A stretch of 64,000 nt of DNA from Scilla litardierei (GCA_030789695.1 CM061139.1:104816837-104880836); one strand, 5' to 3'; numbered from the stretch's first letter, positions 11,165 to 24,895 are shown. Notes: generated by a model not told the origin, from the sequence alone. Program-made: numbers and translations.

Positions 11165-12746
11165 TGACACTATGATCGGCCACCACCGAAGCTCGGCGAC
11201 GCAACGCTGCGGTCATCACAAGAGCCTACATACAACGATCGATGATCAACTTGTGTGCAGATGTTAACTTCGGTAGAGGCCCAGACAATCGTTACCTGGA
11301 TGCTGGCATGGACAGCTGCTGATGCAAGTCGCTTGTAGTCGACCCTTTCCATGACTACCCTGTCCCGAGGAAGGGTCGCATTCTCGGCAACACGGGAAGC
11401 GGCCCCGCAATCGAGAAGAGCGGAATCCCCGAGCCTCAATGGGCATCTCGCCCTGACAAGCTCCTCCTCGGAGTAGTCGAGAGGAGCCTGATGAGATCGG
11501 CCCTCCAACAACATCATTCGGTACTCCTCGGGGATGTCTTTGGGCAATCCTACAAAAGGAAACAGACCCCCCAAGGCCAGGAGTCCTAATGCGTGTGAAG
11601 ATCCGGCGGAACCTGAGTCTCCGTCGAGCCTTACTCATGGGGCACATCACTCCCTGGTCGAGAGGCCTACTCTGCGGTTGCATTCGAACCAGACGGCTCA
11701 GAGTCACTGAGAACGAGCCTCCACCTTTTCTTTTCCCCCTCCAGTGCAACCACTTCAAACTCGGAGAATGACCCTTTTTTCTTCGGTCAAGGACATGCCA
11801 CTTGGGCAGTCCCCTCGACGATCAAGGGCTGATCTCCAGATAGCTTGGCCTACAGACTCGGTACGGTCGGAGCCCGGGGTGACAACATTCTCGCCTCCGC
11901 CTCCCTGATTGAAGCCTCGACCACCTCCTTCAGTGCAAGATCTACCTGGTAATCTGCACTGGTCATCCCTGCTAGAGCAACAAACAAGTTTGTCTGAGTG
12001 GCGAAGGTCAAACAGTTGGCGCGTACGGTCGAATCTACCTTTCGTCCAAACGATCCGACGTATCACATCGTCTGACCATAGCCACTCGACCGACCTCATA
12101 CCCTCTGGCAGACTCTTCAGAGTATTGGCGGCCTTCATCTCCTCAACGGCCAGCGGCTTATCCTCGGTAGGCCCCAAATCTAGGGCGTCCCAACCGATGC
12201 AGAAGCATGTCTCCCCTTGGAATACCACAAATACAAACTCATCTTTCCACTTGGGGTTGGAGGTGTGGAGAGCTTCCAGAAACTTCCTCCCCCGACGACC
12301 ATGATCGTATACCACCCTGGGGTCCTTAGGGGAGGGATACAGAAGAAGTCATTGAACAGACGCAGGGATGACCCGATGCCCTTCGTCACCCACATGACTA
12401 TGAAACCCATCAACATGCCAACACCATTCGGCATCATCTGGCAGAGGAAAATATTCAGGGTACACAAGAAGTACCACATGAAAGGATGCATAGGAAATCA
12501 AAGGCCCCGCTCGAAGGTTTTGACATAGACCCCCACTTCCCGGTCGTCGGAACGATGAGCCCTCTTGTCCCTCCCCGGCATTCTGATCTGATAATCGAGG
12601 CGGACATACTTCTTCTGAAGCACATCGATTTGGCCAGCCTTGACGTTGGTCCTCAAATTCACCAGCAAGCCCGACTCCATGACCCCTTCCTGATTGTTCT
12701 GGATAGCAGTTACCACATTCTTTCCTGCAACGGAGGACGAAGCCAT
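11165..12746 (-). pseudogene. degenerate gag-like ORF of a Gypsy-type element (putative gypsy transposon domain)
   Basis: Read on the minus strand, a start at 12746 (MASSSVAGK) leads to VYVKTFERGL, then a TGA at 12500-12498, then the same frame continues with MHPFMWYFLCTLNIF. A frameshift near 12280-12315 moves homology to the frame containing FVFVVFQGETCFCIGW, which runs to about 11755. Further weak coding-like sequence continues to about 11170 in another frame. The order KTFERGL..HPF..WY..FNDFF..PGWY resembles the plant 'putative gypsy type transposon' domain found in Tat/RIRE2-like gag regions. The orientation is opposite to the Gypsy pol at 7512-9019, so it is a separate element. It is non-functional. 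Confidence 0.55.
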
Positions 12747-13061
12747 TGCTTTCGAGAGAAGGAGAATCTGAATCAAGAGAATGGAGAAGGTGTCCCCGCA
12801 CTCCTCCACTGGAACCGTCATATAGGGATAAAGCAGCAACCGCCTGATGGAACACGTGTCGGAGATCCAAGGGTCTGTACGTCTTGGATTTCGAATCGAT
12901 AAATCATCCGTATCAACGAGGCATGTGTTTTGGCACCTAGAACTTGAGTGCAATTCTTTCGGCTATCGTGCCCCATTAAATGCGATGTAACGTCGTTTGA
13001 CCTCAGCAGATAGATCCTCCAAGGTCGTGCGACGTGGGCTATTGTTGAGTCACTGGGATGG
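12747..13061. other. unassigned sequence left of the long-LTR array
   Basis: This is probably upstream leader of the degenerate minus-strand element. I see no gene. The junction with truncated LTR A is at about 13062, where similarity to 17797 onward begins. Confidence 0.5.
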
Positions 13062-13265
13062 AAGCAACTCCTCAGCAAACCTGTCTAATACCTGACGTAT
13101 ATTTCACAAAACAAGGAAATATACGTCAGCGAGGGTCGCTCGGCAAGATTTTAAAAGATAAAAAGAAACTTGACCCTCGGCAAGGTTTTCAAAAACGTTA
13201 ACATGACAATATGAGTAACAAAACAAAAGTCACATCAGTTAAAGCATAGCAGCATGAGAAACATA

Positions 13266-13530
13266 TGAGCACTGGCAAGTGTAGTGTGCAAAGCAGTGAG
13301 CAGGCGAGGTGTAGTGCACAAAGTAACAACATGACAAGGTGTAATGTGCACAGCAATAAGCATGGCAAGTGTTGTGTGTACAGTAATAACATGGTAAGTG
13401 TGTGCACAGAAATAACATGGCAAGCGTGGTGTGTACAGTAGTAAACATGGCAAGTGTGGTGTGTATAGCAGTGAAAATGGCAAGTGTGGTGTGTACATTA
13501 ATAAGCGTAGTGTGCACAGCAATAGGCATG
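13266..13530. repeat. tandem subrepeats of about 30-33 bp in the LTR
   Basis: Units of the form 'aacatggcaagtgtggtgtgtacagcagt' with variations repeat about eight times; copies are at 18000-18263 and 22587-22850. Open frames across this stretch on both strands are a by-product of the repeat period. Confidence 0.8.
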
Positions 13531-14639
13531 ATATTAGTATACAAACAAGACAAGAGTAACCAACAGAGTACGCAATCCTCAATAGTAACAATAGGATTAA
13601 AAGAATGTGACAATCAGTCAAGTGTGCCTAGTGAAAAGCCCAATGTCTGAGGGGGAAAAGTGACCAGCAACACACCCAAGCCAATGGGAGCTACCCGTGG
13701 CTCTCTACTCACCGACCCGGCCAGGTGTCGGTCAAGTTCACCACGAGAGTGCAATCCAGCATTCCAGCCTTTACTACATTGAACTACCCCACCCAAGAGT
13801 TTCGCTGGAACATGAGCCAGCCTAATCGATCACACGAGTTCACAAATGCTAAACCGCCATATACTGGAACACGAGCCAGACTAGTCATCATGTGACCCTA
13901 CTGGAACACGAGCCAGACTAGTCACATATGACCGACGGGATTAGCCAATCAATAAGCACGATTCCACGATTTCAAGGTATTCCGTTCTGTCAATAAGTTC
14001 TATCAAAACGCATTCCATCCATAACCATTCAATCGAAGGTGTACAAGCATGACGTGCAACTACGTGACATAAGGCAAAAATAGCAAATTCTTGATTCAGC
14101 ATTCAAATCTAACGATATTAAAAATAGAAAATGTACACTTGCCTGAAGCGATGCGAGTTCTGGGTGTCCGAGCAGACGTAACAAGGGGTGCGATATATCT
14201 GTGCCAATGGATAGGTGTATTAAGCTTAAGGAAATAAATATAAAATCTAACTTACTACATACACTATATAATTAATACAGACTTATAAACATATATTCTT
14301 ATAATTAACATTACTAGTTTACATGGATTTTCTATTAACCAATGGTAACCAGCATACACTACTTATTATACACTAACCTATATGTTGCATATATATGATT
14401 TCTTATACAGGTACATCTACCCTCATGCGTAGATGTCTGTGTATGGCGTACCAAAACATTGTCCCTATATTACTATAGGCATATCAAGGACAATTTATTA
14501 AAGTAGGGGTACAGGTCACACTTTTTACATCTAAAAGGGTAACTGATGCTTAAATAATAATATAGTAAGAGACTCACCAACTCTCCTCTTTGACTGTGCC
14601 TCCCTATCTTCTCTCTATCTTCTCTCCTGGTTTCAACCT

Positions 14640-16265
14640 GCAGAGGGGATGATCGAGATCAAGAGGCCCATGGCGGTGATCGGAGGGGATGCGGCAGCGG
14701 ATCAGGGCGGCAGCGGATCAGGGAATCGGGCGGTGGCAGATCAGAGGCTGGCGGCTCCGATCTGAGGCGGGACAGCGATCGATGCGGCAGCTTCGATCCG
14801 AGGCGGGGCTGCGATCGATGCGGCGGCGCTTCCACTTTTGGCGGTGCGGATCACGACAGCGGCCTGGGCGGTAGTTTCCACGACGGCGCGTCGTGATCGG
14901 GCGGAGAAGATGAGGCAGTGAGTGAGCGGTCGTGATCTCGGAGGTCGCAAGGAAGATGGACAGGGATTGGGTATCGGGGAAGACGGAGGGTGGTGAGTCG
15001 ACGGGAAGGGCGCGGCTGTTGGAGCGGTCTGTGGCACTGGGAAGATGACGACGAGGAGGCCCGAGGTGGCGAGCCGTGAGGCTTGGAGGAGGTGAACGGC
15101 GAGAATGGCGGAGGGGAGTTGTTGTGGTGAACGGAGGGGCGGCGAAGTGGCTGGGGCGAGGTCGGAGGTTGGTCTGTAAGCGGAGGGTGTAGGTGCTCTG
15201 TTTCGAACAGAGTAAAGGGAGGCGACGCGGTTTCGAAGGGAGGCGACATGGGTTCGATAGGGGGGTTCGTCGCTGGCGAGGACGGGGTGGCACGGGGTCG
15301 AGGAGGTGGCGATGTGAGGTCGATGTATTCGAGGTCGGTGAGAGCGGACCCGGGGCGTGTGCTGGAGAAGTGAAGTGCTGCTGGTGTGGGGTCGAGGGGA
15401 GAGTCAGAGATGGGTCGGAATCTTGAGGCATCGGCGGACTGGGTTCATGGGCAGCGATACGGGGAGAGGTCGGAGATCGGAGGCAAGGCGAGGTGGGCAG
15501 TGCTGAAATTTGAAGGCAGGTGGGCTGGTCGGCAGTGAGATGTGGCCGTCGGAGAGGGGAGAAGCAGGGCACGGGCCGTTGGGACTTGGAGACTAGAGAA
15601 GTTCGGGGGTGAGGCATGGCGAGAGGATGTGGTTGGGCTCACCTGCGGTTCGGTGGGTGGATGTCGGGCGATGGAAGGGGGAGGCGAAGCGGGCTCGGGG
15701 GACGGTGAAGGAAACAGGCGAGAGGAAGGAAGTTGGCTGGCTTCGAGAGGCTGAGAATTTCGCTCGGCGATGGGTTGGTGGCCGTGGACCATCGGAGGAG
15801 GCTGAGGGGAGTTTCTTGGGTCTCCGGAGTGGGGGTGAGGGGATGGTCATCGACTGGTTGTGGGCGACGGCGTTGTGTTCGCCTGAAGGCAGAGGAGGGT
15901 GAATTGGTTGGGGGATGAAGCAGGGCGAAGGCGCAACGGCGAGGGGATCGGTGTTTTAGAATGAGAAGAGAGTAAGAAGTAGAAGAATGGCTTGTTTTGT
16001 AAAAATGTGATGGGCTGCCTGGGTTTTGAAGAGCGCGGGTTCGGTTCTCGGACATCGGAGGTGGAGACGTACATGCGACGTGTGTTGCTGTAGATTGAGA
16101 GGGACGTGGGTTTGTTTTATTTGAGTTGTTGCTGTGAGAGGGAGATATAGGAGTAGGGTTTGATAGGGGAGAGTGATGCGTCTTGGTGAACGGCAATGGC
16201 GTGGGTTTGTGGGGAAAATGGAAGAGAGGTTGAACGAGTACGTGGTGGTTGCGAGATCCCCGCAT
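14640..16265. other. GC-rich block inside LTR A'
   Basis: Strongly purine/GC-biased sequence with long open frames on both strands and no recognisable domain. The equivalent lies at 19375-21000 in LTR B and, split by the Sirevirus, at 23950-24895 plus 36053-36740 in LTR C. In element sense (minus) it would lie in the transcribed leader part of the LTR. I do not call a gene here. Confidence 0.6.
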
Positions 16266-16847
16266 AATTGGTTCGAGGAGAGGGAGAAACGGGGTCGTTG
16301 GGTAAAATTAATTAAAGGTTCGTTTTAAAAGATGGGTTAGGATATGATAATGGTTAGTTACCAATTTAATATAGGGATTATTATCAGAAGTGATTCAAGG
16401 ATAAGATAATAAGGTTTTGTTTTCTAAAACTTTACTCCCAAGAATCAGGGTTTGTTTAAAAACCAAATCATTTTCCTTTCTTTTATAAGAATGTGTTTAG
16501 TTAAGGAAACAGACTAGTAGTAAAAATCGTTAATAAACGGAGATATGGGAACTTTTAGGATATGATTAGGAGAATAACCTAATTAAGATAGGATCAGTTC
16601 ATTTTGGTAAGATCGAGTTTGGTAAAATCAATTAAGGTTATCTTAGAAGAATCATTTAGTAAGGATATTCGATTATAGAGATCGGTTTGGCTAGATTGAA
16701 CTTGATTTATATTTGGTTTAAGATTTGATTAGTGAAGATCGATTTGGTAAAGATGTGATTTGATTAATACGATTCTGTCCCTGCAACCAAATCAACCACA
16801 CGTTAGGAAAATTAATAACGCGATCACGTGCTCGAGCTACGAAACTT

Positions 16848-16851
16848 ATTA

Positions 16852-16884
<33 letters not shown>
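16848..16884. repeat. (AAT)n microsatellite
   Basis: About ten 'aat' units. A longer, interrupted version is at 37324-37366 in LTR C; it is absent from LTR B, which has a deletion of about 152 bp here. Confidence 0.9.
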
Positions 16885-16966
16885 TCATATCTTGAAACCA
16901 CTAATAAATCACCTAACTAATCAATTACGTGCAATATATGTATACATATAAAAACAGACCGTTACA

Positions 16967-17442
16967 TCCTACCCACCTTATAAAAATTCCGTCCTCGGAA
17001 TTTAATAAAGCTAACGGGGGATGCAATGACCGACAGAATCAAATGAGTTTCAAGGTAGGCAAGGATGTGGACGATTCAAATGGATAACATGAAGCAGAAG
17101 GGTGATGGCATAGATGTCACGATGTGAATCAAGTGAATCAATAATAAGAAAAGGATATGATCACAAAAGTAAAGATGACCAGGGAATGATATTGTGTGTC
17201 TACTACGAGGTATTTTTATGGTTGTCGATGAAAGAACGAAATGTCGAACATGGTTTCAAGATCGAGGGAAGACTTATTGGGCCAACTAATGTTTAGAAAT
17301 CCTAAGACTATGATTTCTTAGTGCACAAGGATGTGATAGAAAATTCGAAGGGAGGTGTTCTCGAGAAACGAGATTGTAATCTTACCTATATTGTTTGAAG
17401 TATTTTGCATATGCACGACCTGCATGGGCCACCACTAAAACC
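16967..17442 (-). other. internal domain int1 (476 bp) with polypurine tract and hairpin
   Basis: It lies between LTR A' and LTR B. On the plus strand it opens tcctacccacctta (minus-strand polypurine tract, 16967-16980), followed by a perfect hairpin AAATTCCG-TCCT-CGGAATTT at 16984-17003. It closes with GACCTGCATGGGCCACCA (17418-17435) plus a short A-rich spacer next to the LTR, the position expected of a primer-binding site. No credible ORF. Confidence 0.85.
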
Positions 17443-20400
17443 TGTCACGCCCCGCTTCCCATTGCACTTGGGAGCGAGGACGCGACGAAGGTCCGCATGT
17501 GCTTAAAGCAAGAAGGAGTACTTTTTCTTTTCTCTCCTCCTTGGTTTAAGCACATTACGCGTCTGTGTGATAACATCCTGCAGGTTCTTGCATGCAACTC
17601 AAACAACACAGATAAATTTTATTACAATCTTAATGTCTCAAAAATGAATACAACAAAAGGGATACAAAAGAGAGAGGGTCATAAAGCCCATACAAGTTTT
17701 GAAAGAATCAACAAGTACAAAATGTTACGATGGCAAAACGCTCCTCAGCGAAGGAACTCAGCAGCAAGGCATTCCTGGTCAACCTGCTCAGTCTCTAAGC
17801 AACTCCTCAGCAAACCTGTCTAATACCTGACGTATATTTCATAAAACAAGGAAATATACGTTAGCGAGGGTCGCTCGGCAAGATTTTAAAAGATAAAAAG
17901 AAACTTGACCCTCGGCAAGGTTTTCAAAACGTTAACATGACAATATGAGTAACAAAACAAAAGTCACATCAGTTAAAGCATAGCAGCATGAGAAACATAT
18001 GAGCACTGGCAAGTGTAGTGTGCAAAGCAGTGAGCAGGCGAGGTGTAGTGCACAAAGTAACAACATGACAAGGTGTAATGTGCACAGCAATAAGCATGGC
18101 AAGTGTTGTGTGTACAGTAATAACATGGTAAGTGTGTGCACAGAAATAACATGGCAAGCGTGGTGTGTACAGTAGTAAACATGGCAAGTGTGGTGTGTAT
18201 AGCAGTGAACATGGCAAGTGTGGTGTGTACAGCAATAAACGTAGTGTGCACAGCAATAGGCATGATATTAGTATACAAACAAGACAAGAGTAACCAACAG
18301 AGTACACAATCCTCAATAGTAACAATAGGATTAAAAGAATGTGACAATCAGTCAAGTGTGCCTAGTGAAAAGCCCAATGTCTGAGGGGAAAAGTGACCAG
18401 CATCATACCCACGCCAACGGGAGCTACCCGTGGCTCTCTACTCACCGACCCGGCCAGGTGTCGGTCAAGTTCACCACGAGAGTGCAATCCAGCATTCCAG
18501 CCTCTACTACATTGAACTACCCCACCCAAGTGTTCCGCTGGAACATGAGCCAGCCTAATCGATCACACGAGTTCACAAATGCTAAACTGCCATATACTGG
18601 AACACGAGCCAGACTAGTCATCATGTGACCCTACTGGAACACGAGCCAGACTAGTCACATATGACCGACGGGATTAGCCAATCAATAAGCACGATTCCAC
18701 GATTTCAAGGTATTCCGTTCTGTCAATAAGTTCTATCAAAACGCATTCCATCCATAACCATTCAATCGAAGGTGTACAAGCATGACGTGCAACTACGTGA
18801 CATAAGGCAAAAATAGCAAATTCTTGATTCAGCATTCAAATCTAACGATATTAAAAATAGAAAATGTACACTTGCCTGAAGCGATGCGAGTTCTGGGTGT
18901 CCGAGCAGACGTAACAAGGGGTGCGATATATCTGTGCCAATGGATAGGTGTATTAAGCTTAAGGAAATAAATATAAAATCTAACTTACTACATACACTAT
19001 ATAATTAATACAGACTTATAAACATATATTCTTATAATTAACATTACTAGTTTACATGGATTTTCTATTAACCAATGGTAACCAGCATACACTACTTATT
19101 ATACACTAACCTATATGTTGCATATATATGATTTCTTATACAGGTACATCTACCCTCATGCGTAGATGTCTGTGTATGGCGTACCAAAACATTGTCCCTA
19201 TATTACTATAGGCATATCAAGGACAATTTATTAAAGTAGGGGTACAGGTCACACTTTTTACATCTAAAAGGGTAACTGATGCTTAAATAATAATATAGTA
19301 AGAGACTCACCAACTCTCCTCTTTGACTGTGCCTCCCTATCTTCTCTCTATCTTCTCTCCTGGTTTCAACCTGCAGAGGGGATGATCGAGATCAAGAGGC
19401 CCATGGCGGTGATCGGAGGGGATGCGGCAGCGGATCAGGGCGGCAGCGGATCAGGGAATCGGGCGGTGGCAGATCAGAGGCTGGCGGCTCCGATCTGAGG
19501 CGGGACAGCGATCGATGCGGCAGCTTCGATCCGAGGCGGGGCTGCGATCGATGCGGCGGCGCTTCCACTTTTGGCGGTGCGGATCACGACAGCGGCCTGG
19601 GCGGTAGTTTCCACGACGGCGCGTCGTGATCGGGCGGAGAAGATGAGGCAGTGAGTGAGCGGTCGTGATCTCGGAGGTCGCAAGGAAGATGGACAGGGAT
19701 TGGGTATCGGGGAAGACGGAGGGTGGTGAGTCGACGGGAAGGGCGCGGCTGTTGGAGCGGTCTGTGGCACTGGGAAGATGACGACGAGGAGGCCCGAGGT
19801 GGCGAGCCGTGAGGCTTGGAGGAGGTGAACGGCGAGAATGGCGGAGGGGAGTTGTTGTGGTGAACGGAGGGGCGGCGAAGTGGCTGGGGCGAGGTCGGAG
19901 GTTGGTCTGTAAGCGGAGGGTGTAGGTGCTCTGTTTCGAACAGAGTAAAGGGAGGCGACGCGGTTTCGAAGGGAGGCGACATGGGTTCGATAGGGGGGTT
20001 CGTCGCTGGCGAGGACGGGGTGGCACGGGGTCGAGGAGGTGGCGATGTGAGGTCGATGTATTCGAGGTCGGTGAGAGCGGACCCGGGGCGTGTGCTGGAG
20101 AAGTGAAGTGCTGCTGGTGTGGGGTCGAGGGGAGAGTCAGAGATGGGTCGGAATCTTGAGGCATCGGCGGACTGGGTTCATGGGCAGCGATACGGGGAGA
20201 GGTCGGAGATCGGAGGCAAGGCGAGGTGGGGCAGTGCTGAAATTTGAAGGCAGGTGGGCTGGTCGGCAGTGAGATGTGGCCGTCGGAGAGGGGAGAAGCA
20301 GGGCACGGGCCGTTGGGACTTGGAGACTAGAGAAGTTCGGGGGTGAGGCATGGCGAGAGGATGTGGTTGGGCTCACCTGCGGTTCGGTGGGTGGATGTCG

Positions 20401-21550
20401 GGCGATGGAAGGGGAGGCGAAGCGGGCTCGGGGGACGGTGAAGGAAACAGGCGAGAGGAAGGAAGTTGGCTGGCTTCGAGAGGCTGAGAATTTCGCTCGG
20501 CGATGGGTTGGTGGCCGTGGACCATCGGAGGAGGCTGAGGGGAGTTTCTTGGGTCTCCGGAGTGGGGGTGAGGGGATGGTCATCGACTGGTTGTGGGCGA
20601 CGGCGTTGTGTTCGCCTGAAGGCAGAGGAGGGTGAATTGGTTGGGGGATGAAGCAGGGCGAAGGCGCAACGGCGAGGGGATCGGTGTTTTAGAATGAGAA
20701 GAGAGTAAGAAGTAGAAGAATGGCTTGTTTTGTAAAAATGTGATGGGCTGCCTGGGTTTTGAAGAGCGCGGGTTCGGTTCTCGGACATCGGAGGTGGAGA
20801 CGTACATGCGACGTGTGTTGCTGTAGATTGAGAGGGACGTGGGTTTGTTTTATTTGAGTTGTTGCTGTGAGAGGGAGATATAGGAGTAGGGTTTGATAGG
20901 GGAGAGTGATGCATCTTGGTGAACGGCAATGGCGTGGGTTTGTGGGGAAAATGGAAGAGAGGTTGAACGAGTACGTGGTGGTTGCGAGATCCCCGCATAA
21001 TTGGTTCGAGGAGAGGGAGAAACGGGGGTCGTTGGGTAAAATTAATTAAAGGTTCGTTTTAAAGATGGGTTAGGATATGATAATGGTTAGTTACCAATTT
21101 AATATAGGGATTATTATCAGAAGTGATTCAAGGATAAGATAATAAGGTTTTGTTTTCTAAAACTTTACTCCCAAGAATCAGGGTTTGTTTAAAAACCAAA
21201 TCATTTTCCTTTCTTTTATAAGAATGTGTTTAGTTAAGGAAACAGACTAGTAGTAAAAATCGTTAATAAACGGAGATATGGGAACTTTTAGGATATGATT
21301 AGGAGAATAACCTAATTAAGATAGGATCAGTTCATTTTGGTAAGATCGAGTTTGGTAAAATCAATTAAGGTTATCTTAGAAGAATCATTTAGTAAGGATA
21401 TTCGATTATAGAGATCGGTTTGGCTAGATTGAACTTGATTTATATTTGGTTTAAGATTTGATTAGTGAAGATCGATTTGGTAAAGATGTGATTTGATTAA
21501 TACGATTCTGTCCCTGCAACCAAATCAACCACACGTTAGGAAAATTTACA
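17443..21550 (-). repeat. LTR B, hybrid LTR of the array
   Basis: It is 4,108 bp, starting TGTCACGCCCCGCTTCCC and ending ..AAAATTTACA. Left of about 18588 its variants match LTR C; right of 18674 they match LTR A'. It has a private deletion of about 152 bp near 21545 relative to A' and C, with 'tt' at the breakpoint. Confidence 0.93.
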
Positions 21551-22026
21551 TCCTACCCACCTTATAAAAATTCCGTCCTCGGAATTTAATAAAGCTAACG
21601 GGGGATGCAATGACCGACAGAATCAAATGAGTTTCAAGGTAGGCAAGGATGTGGACGATTCAAATGGATAACATGAAGCAGAAGGGTGATGGCATAGATG
21701 TCACGATGTGAATCAAGTGAATCAATAATAAGAAAAGGATATGATCACAAAAGTAAAGATGACCAGGGAATGATATTGTGTGTCTACTACGAGGTATTTT
21801 TATGGTTGTCGATGAAAGAACGAAATGTCGAACATGGTTTCAAGATCGAGGGAAGACTTATTGGGCCAACTAATGTTTAGAAATCCTAAGACTATGATTT
21901 CTTAGTGCACAAGGATGTGATAGAAAATTCGAAGGGAGGTGTTCTCGAGAAACGAGATTGTAATCTTACCTATATTGTTTGAAGTATTTTGCATATGCAC
22001 GACCTGCATGGGCCACCACTAAAACC
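21551..22026 (-). other. internal domain int2 (476 bp)
   Basis: Same length as int1 and, by eye, the same sequence, with the polypurine tract (21551-21564), hairpin (21568-21587) and the conserved GCATGGGCCACCA block next to LTR C. No ORF. Confidence 0.85.
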
Positions 22027-24895
22027 TGTCACGCCCCGCTTCCCATTGCACTTGGGAGCGAGGACGCGACGAAGGTCCGCATGTGCTTAAAGCAAGAAGG
22101 AGGTACTTTTTCTTTTCTCTCCTCCTTGGTTTAAGCACATTACGCGTCTGTGTGATAACATCCTGCAGGTTCTTGCATGCAACTCAAACAACACAGATAA
22201 ATTTTATTACAATCTTAATGTCTCAAAAATGAATACAACAAAAGGGATACAAAAGAGAGAGGGTCATAAAGCCCATACAAGTTTTGAAAGAATCAACAAG
22301 TACAAAATGTTACGATGGCAAAACGCTCCTCAGCGAAGGAACTCAGCAGCAAGGCATTCCTGGTCAACCTGCTCAGTCTCTAAGCAACTCCTCAGCAAAC
22401 CTGTCTAATACCTGACGTATATTTCATAAAACAAGGAAATATACGTTAGCGAGGGTCGCTCGGCAAGATTTTAAAAGATAAAAAGAAACTTGACCCTCGG
22501 CAAGGTTTTCAAAAACGTTAACATGACAATATGAGTAACAAAACAAAAGTCACATCAGTTAAAGCATAGCAGCATGAGAAACATATGAGCACTGGCAAGT
22601 GTAGTGTGCAAAGCAGTGAGCAGGCGAGGTGTAGTGCACAAAGTAACAACATGACAAGGTGTAATGTGCACAGCAATAAGCATGGCAAGTGTTGTGTGTA
22701 CAGTAATAACATGGTAAGTGTGTGCACAGAAATAACATGGCAAGCGTGGTGTGTACAGTAGTAAACATGGCAAGTGTGGTGTGTATAGCAGTGAACATGG
22801 CAAGTGTGGTGTGTACAGCAATAAACGTAGTGTGCACAGCAATAGGCATGATATTAGTATACAAACAAGACAAGAGTAACCAACAGAGTACACAATCCTC
22901 AATAGTAACAATAGGATTAAAAGAATGTGACAATCAGTCAAGTGTGCCTAGTGAAAAGCCCAATGTCTGAGGGGGAAAAGTGACCAGCATCATACCCACG
23001 CCAACGGGAGCTACCCGTGGCTCTCTACTCACCGACCCGGCCAGGTGTCGGTCAAGTTCACCACGAGAGTGCAATCCAGCATTCCAGCCTCTACTACATT
23101 GAACTACCCCACCCAAGTGTTCCGCTGGAACATGAGCCAGCCTAATCGATCACACGAGTTCACAAATGCTAAACTGCCATATACTGGAACACGAGCCAGA
23201 CTAGTCATCATGTGACCCTACTGGAACACGAGCCAGACTAGTCACATATGACCGACGGGAGTAGCCAATCAATAAGCACGATTCCACGATTTCAAGGTAT
23301 TCCGTTCTGTCAATAAGTTCTATCAAAACGCATTCCATCCATAACCATTTAATCGAAGGTGTACAAGCATGACGTGCAACTACGTGACATAAGGCAAAAA
23401 TAGCAAATTCTTGATTCAACATTCAAATCTAACGATATTAAAAACAGAAAATGTACACTTGCCTGAAGCGATGCGAGTTCTGGGTTTCCGAGCAGACGTA
23501 ACAAGGGGTGCGATATATCTGTGCCAATGGATATGTGTATTAAGCTTAAGGAAATAAATATAAAATATAACTTACTACATACACTATATAATTAATACAG
23601 ACTTATAAACATATATTCTTATAATTAACATTACTAGTTTACATGGATTTTCTATTAACCAATGGTAACCAGCATACACTACTTATTATACACTAACCTA
23701 TATGTTGCATATATATGATTTCTTATACAGGTACATCTACCCTCATGCGTAGATGTCTGTGTATGGCGTACCAAAACATTGTCCCTATATTACTATAGGC
23801 ATATCAAGGACAATTTATTAAAGTAGGGGTACAAGTCATACTTTTTACATCTAAAAGGGTAACTGATGCTTAAATAATAATATAGTAAGAGACTCACCAA
23901 CTCTCCTCTTCGACTGTGCCTCCCTATCTTCTCTCTATCTTCTCTCTTGGTTTCAACCTGCAGAGGGGATGATCGAGATCAAGAGGCCCATGGCGGTGAT
24001 TGGAGGGGATGCGGCAGCGGATCGGGGCGGCAGCGGATCAGGGAATCGGGCGGTGGCGGATCAGAGGCTGGCGGCTTCGATCTGAGGCGGGACGGCGATC
24101 GATGCGGTGGCTTCGATCCGAGGCAGGGCGGTGATCGATGCGGCAGCGCTTCGACTTTTGGCGGCGCGGATCACGACAGCGGCCTGGGCGGTAGTTTCCA
24201 CGGTGGCGCGGAGTGATCGGGCGGAGAAGATGAGGCAGTGAGTGAGCGGTCGTGATCTCGGAGGTCGCAAGGAAGATGGACGGGGATTGGGTATCGGGGA
24301 AGACGGAGGGTGGTGAGTCGACGGGAAGGGCGCGGCTGTCGGAGCGGTCTGTGGCACTGGGAAGATGACGACGAGGAGGCCCGAGGTGGCGAGCCGTGAG
24401 GCTTGGAGGAGGTGAACGGCGAGAATGGCAGAGGGGAGTTATTGTCGTGAACGGAGGGGCGGTGAAGTGGCTGGGGCGAGGTCGGATGTTGGTCTCCAAG
24501 CGGAGGGTGTAGGTGCTCTGTTTCGAACAGAGTAAAGGGAGGCGACGTGGTTTCGAAGGGAGGCGATACGGGTTCGATAGGGGGGTTCGTCGCCGGCGAG
24601 GACGGGGTGGCACGGGGTCGAGGAGGTGGCGATGTGAGGTCGATGTATTCGGGGTCGGTGAGAGCGGACCTGGGGCGTGTGCTGGAGAAGTGAAGTGCTG
24701 CTGGTGTGGGGTCGGGGGGAGAGTCGGAGATGGGTCGGAATCTTGAGGCATCGGCGGACTAGGTTCATGGGCAACGATACGGGGAGAGGTCGGAGATCGG
24801 AGGCAAGGCGAGGTGGGCAGTGCTGAAATTGAAGGCAGGTGGGCTGGTCGGCAGTGAGATGTGGCCGTCGGAGAGGGGAGAAGCAGGGCACGGGC
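22027..24895 (-). repeat. LTR C, left part (interrupted by Sirevirus copy 2)
   Basis: It starts TGTCACGCCCCGCTTCCC and is collinear with LTR B up to the insertion after CGGGC (24891-24895). It is the most diverged of the three from about 23270 on. Confidence 0.93.

Larger units (their letters stand above)
13062..16966 (-). repeat. LTR A' (truncated) of the array
   Basis: It is collinear with LTR B from 17797 on and ends ..GACCGTTACA at 16966. The first 354 bp seen in B (17443-17796) are missing. It keeps an (AAT)n segment and flank near 16810-16960 that LTR B has lost. Confidence 0.9.

Noticed and set aside
13198..13621. Overlapping Leu/Cys/His-rich open frames in three copies
   Set aside because: They are translations of the 30-33 bp tandem subrepeats; all frames stay open because of the repeat, not coding selection.
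14718..15617. 299-codon open frame on the minus strand in the GC-rich LTR block (and its copies near 19451-20164 and 24038-25030)
   Set aside because: Composition is Pro/Ser/Arg-rich low complexity, frames on both strands are open, copies are not of equal length, and no domain is recognisable.
16848..16884. (AAT)n tract as a functional element
   Set aside because: Variable between copies and deleted in LTR B without other effect; ordinary microsatellite.
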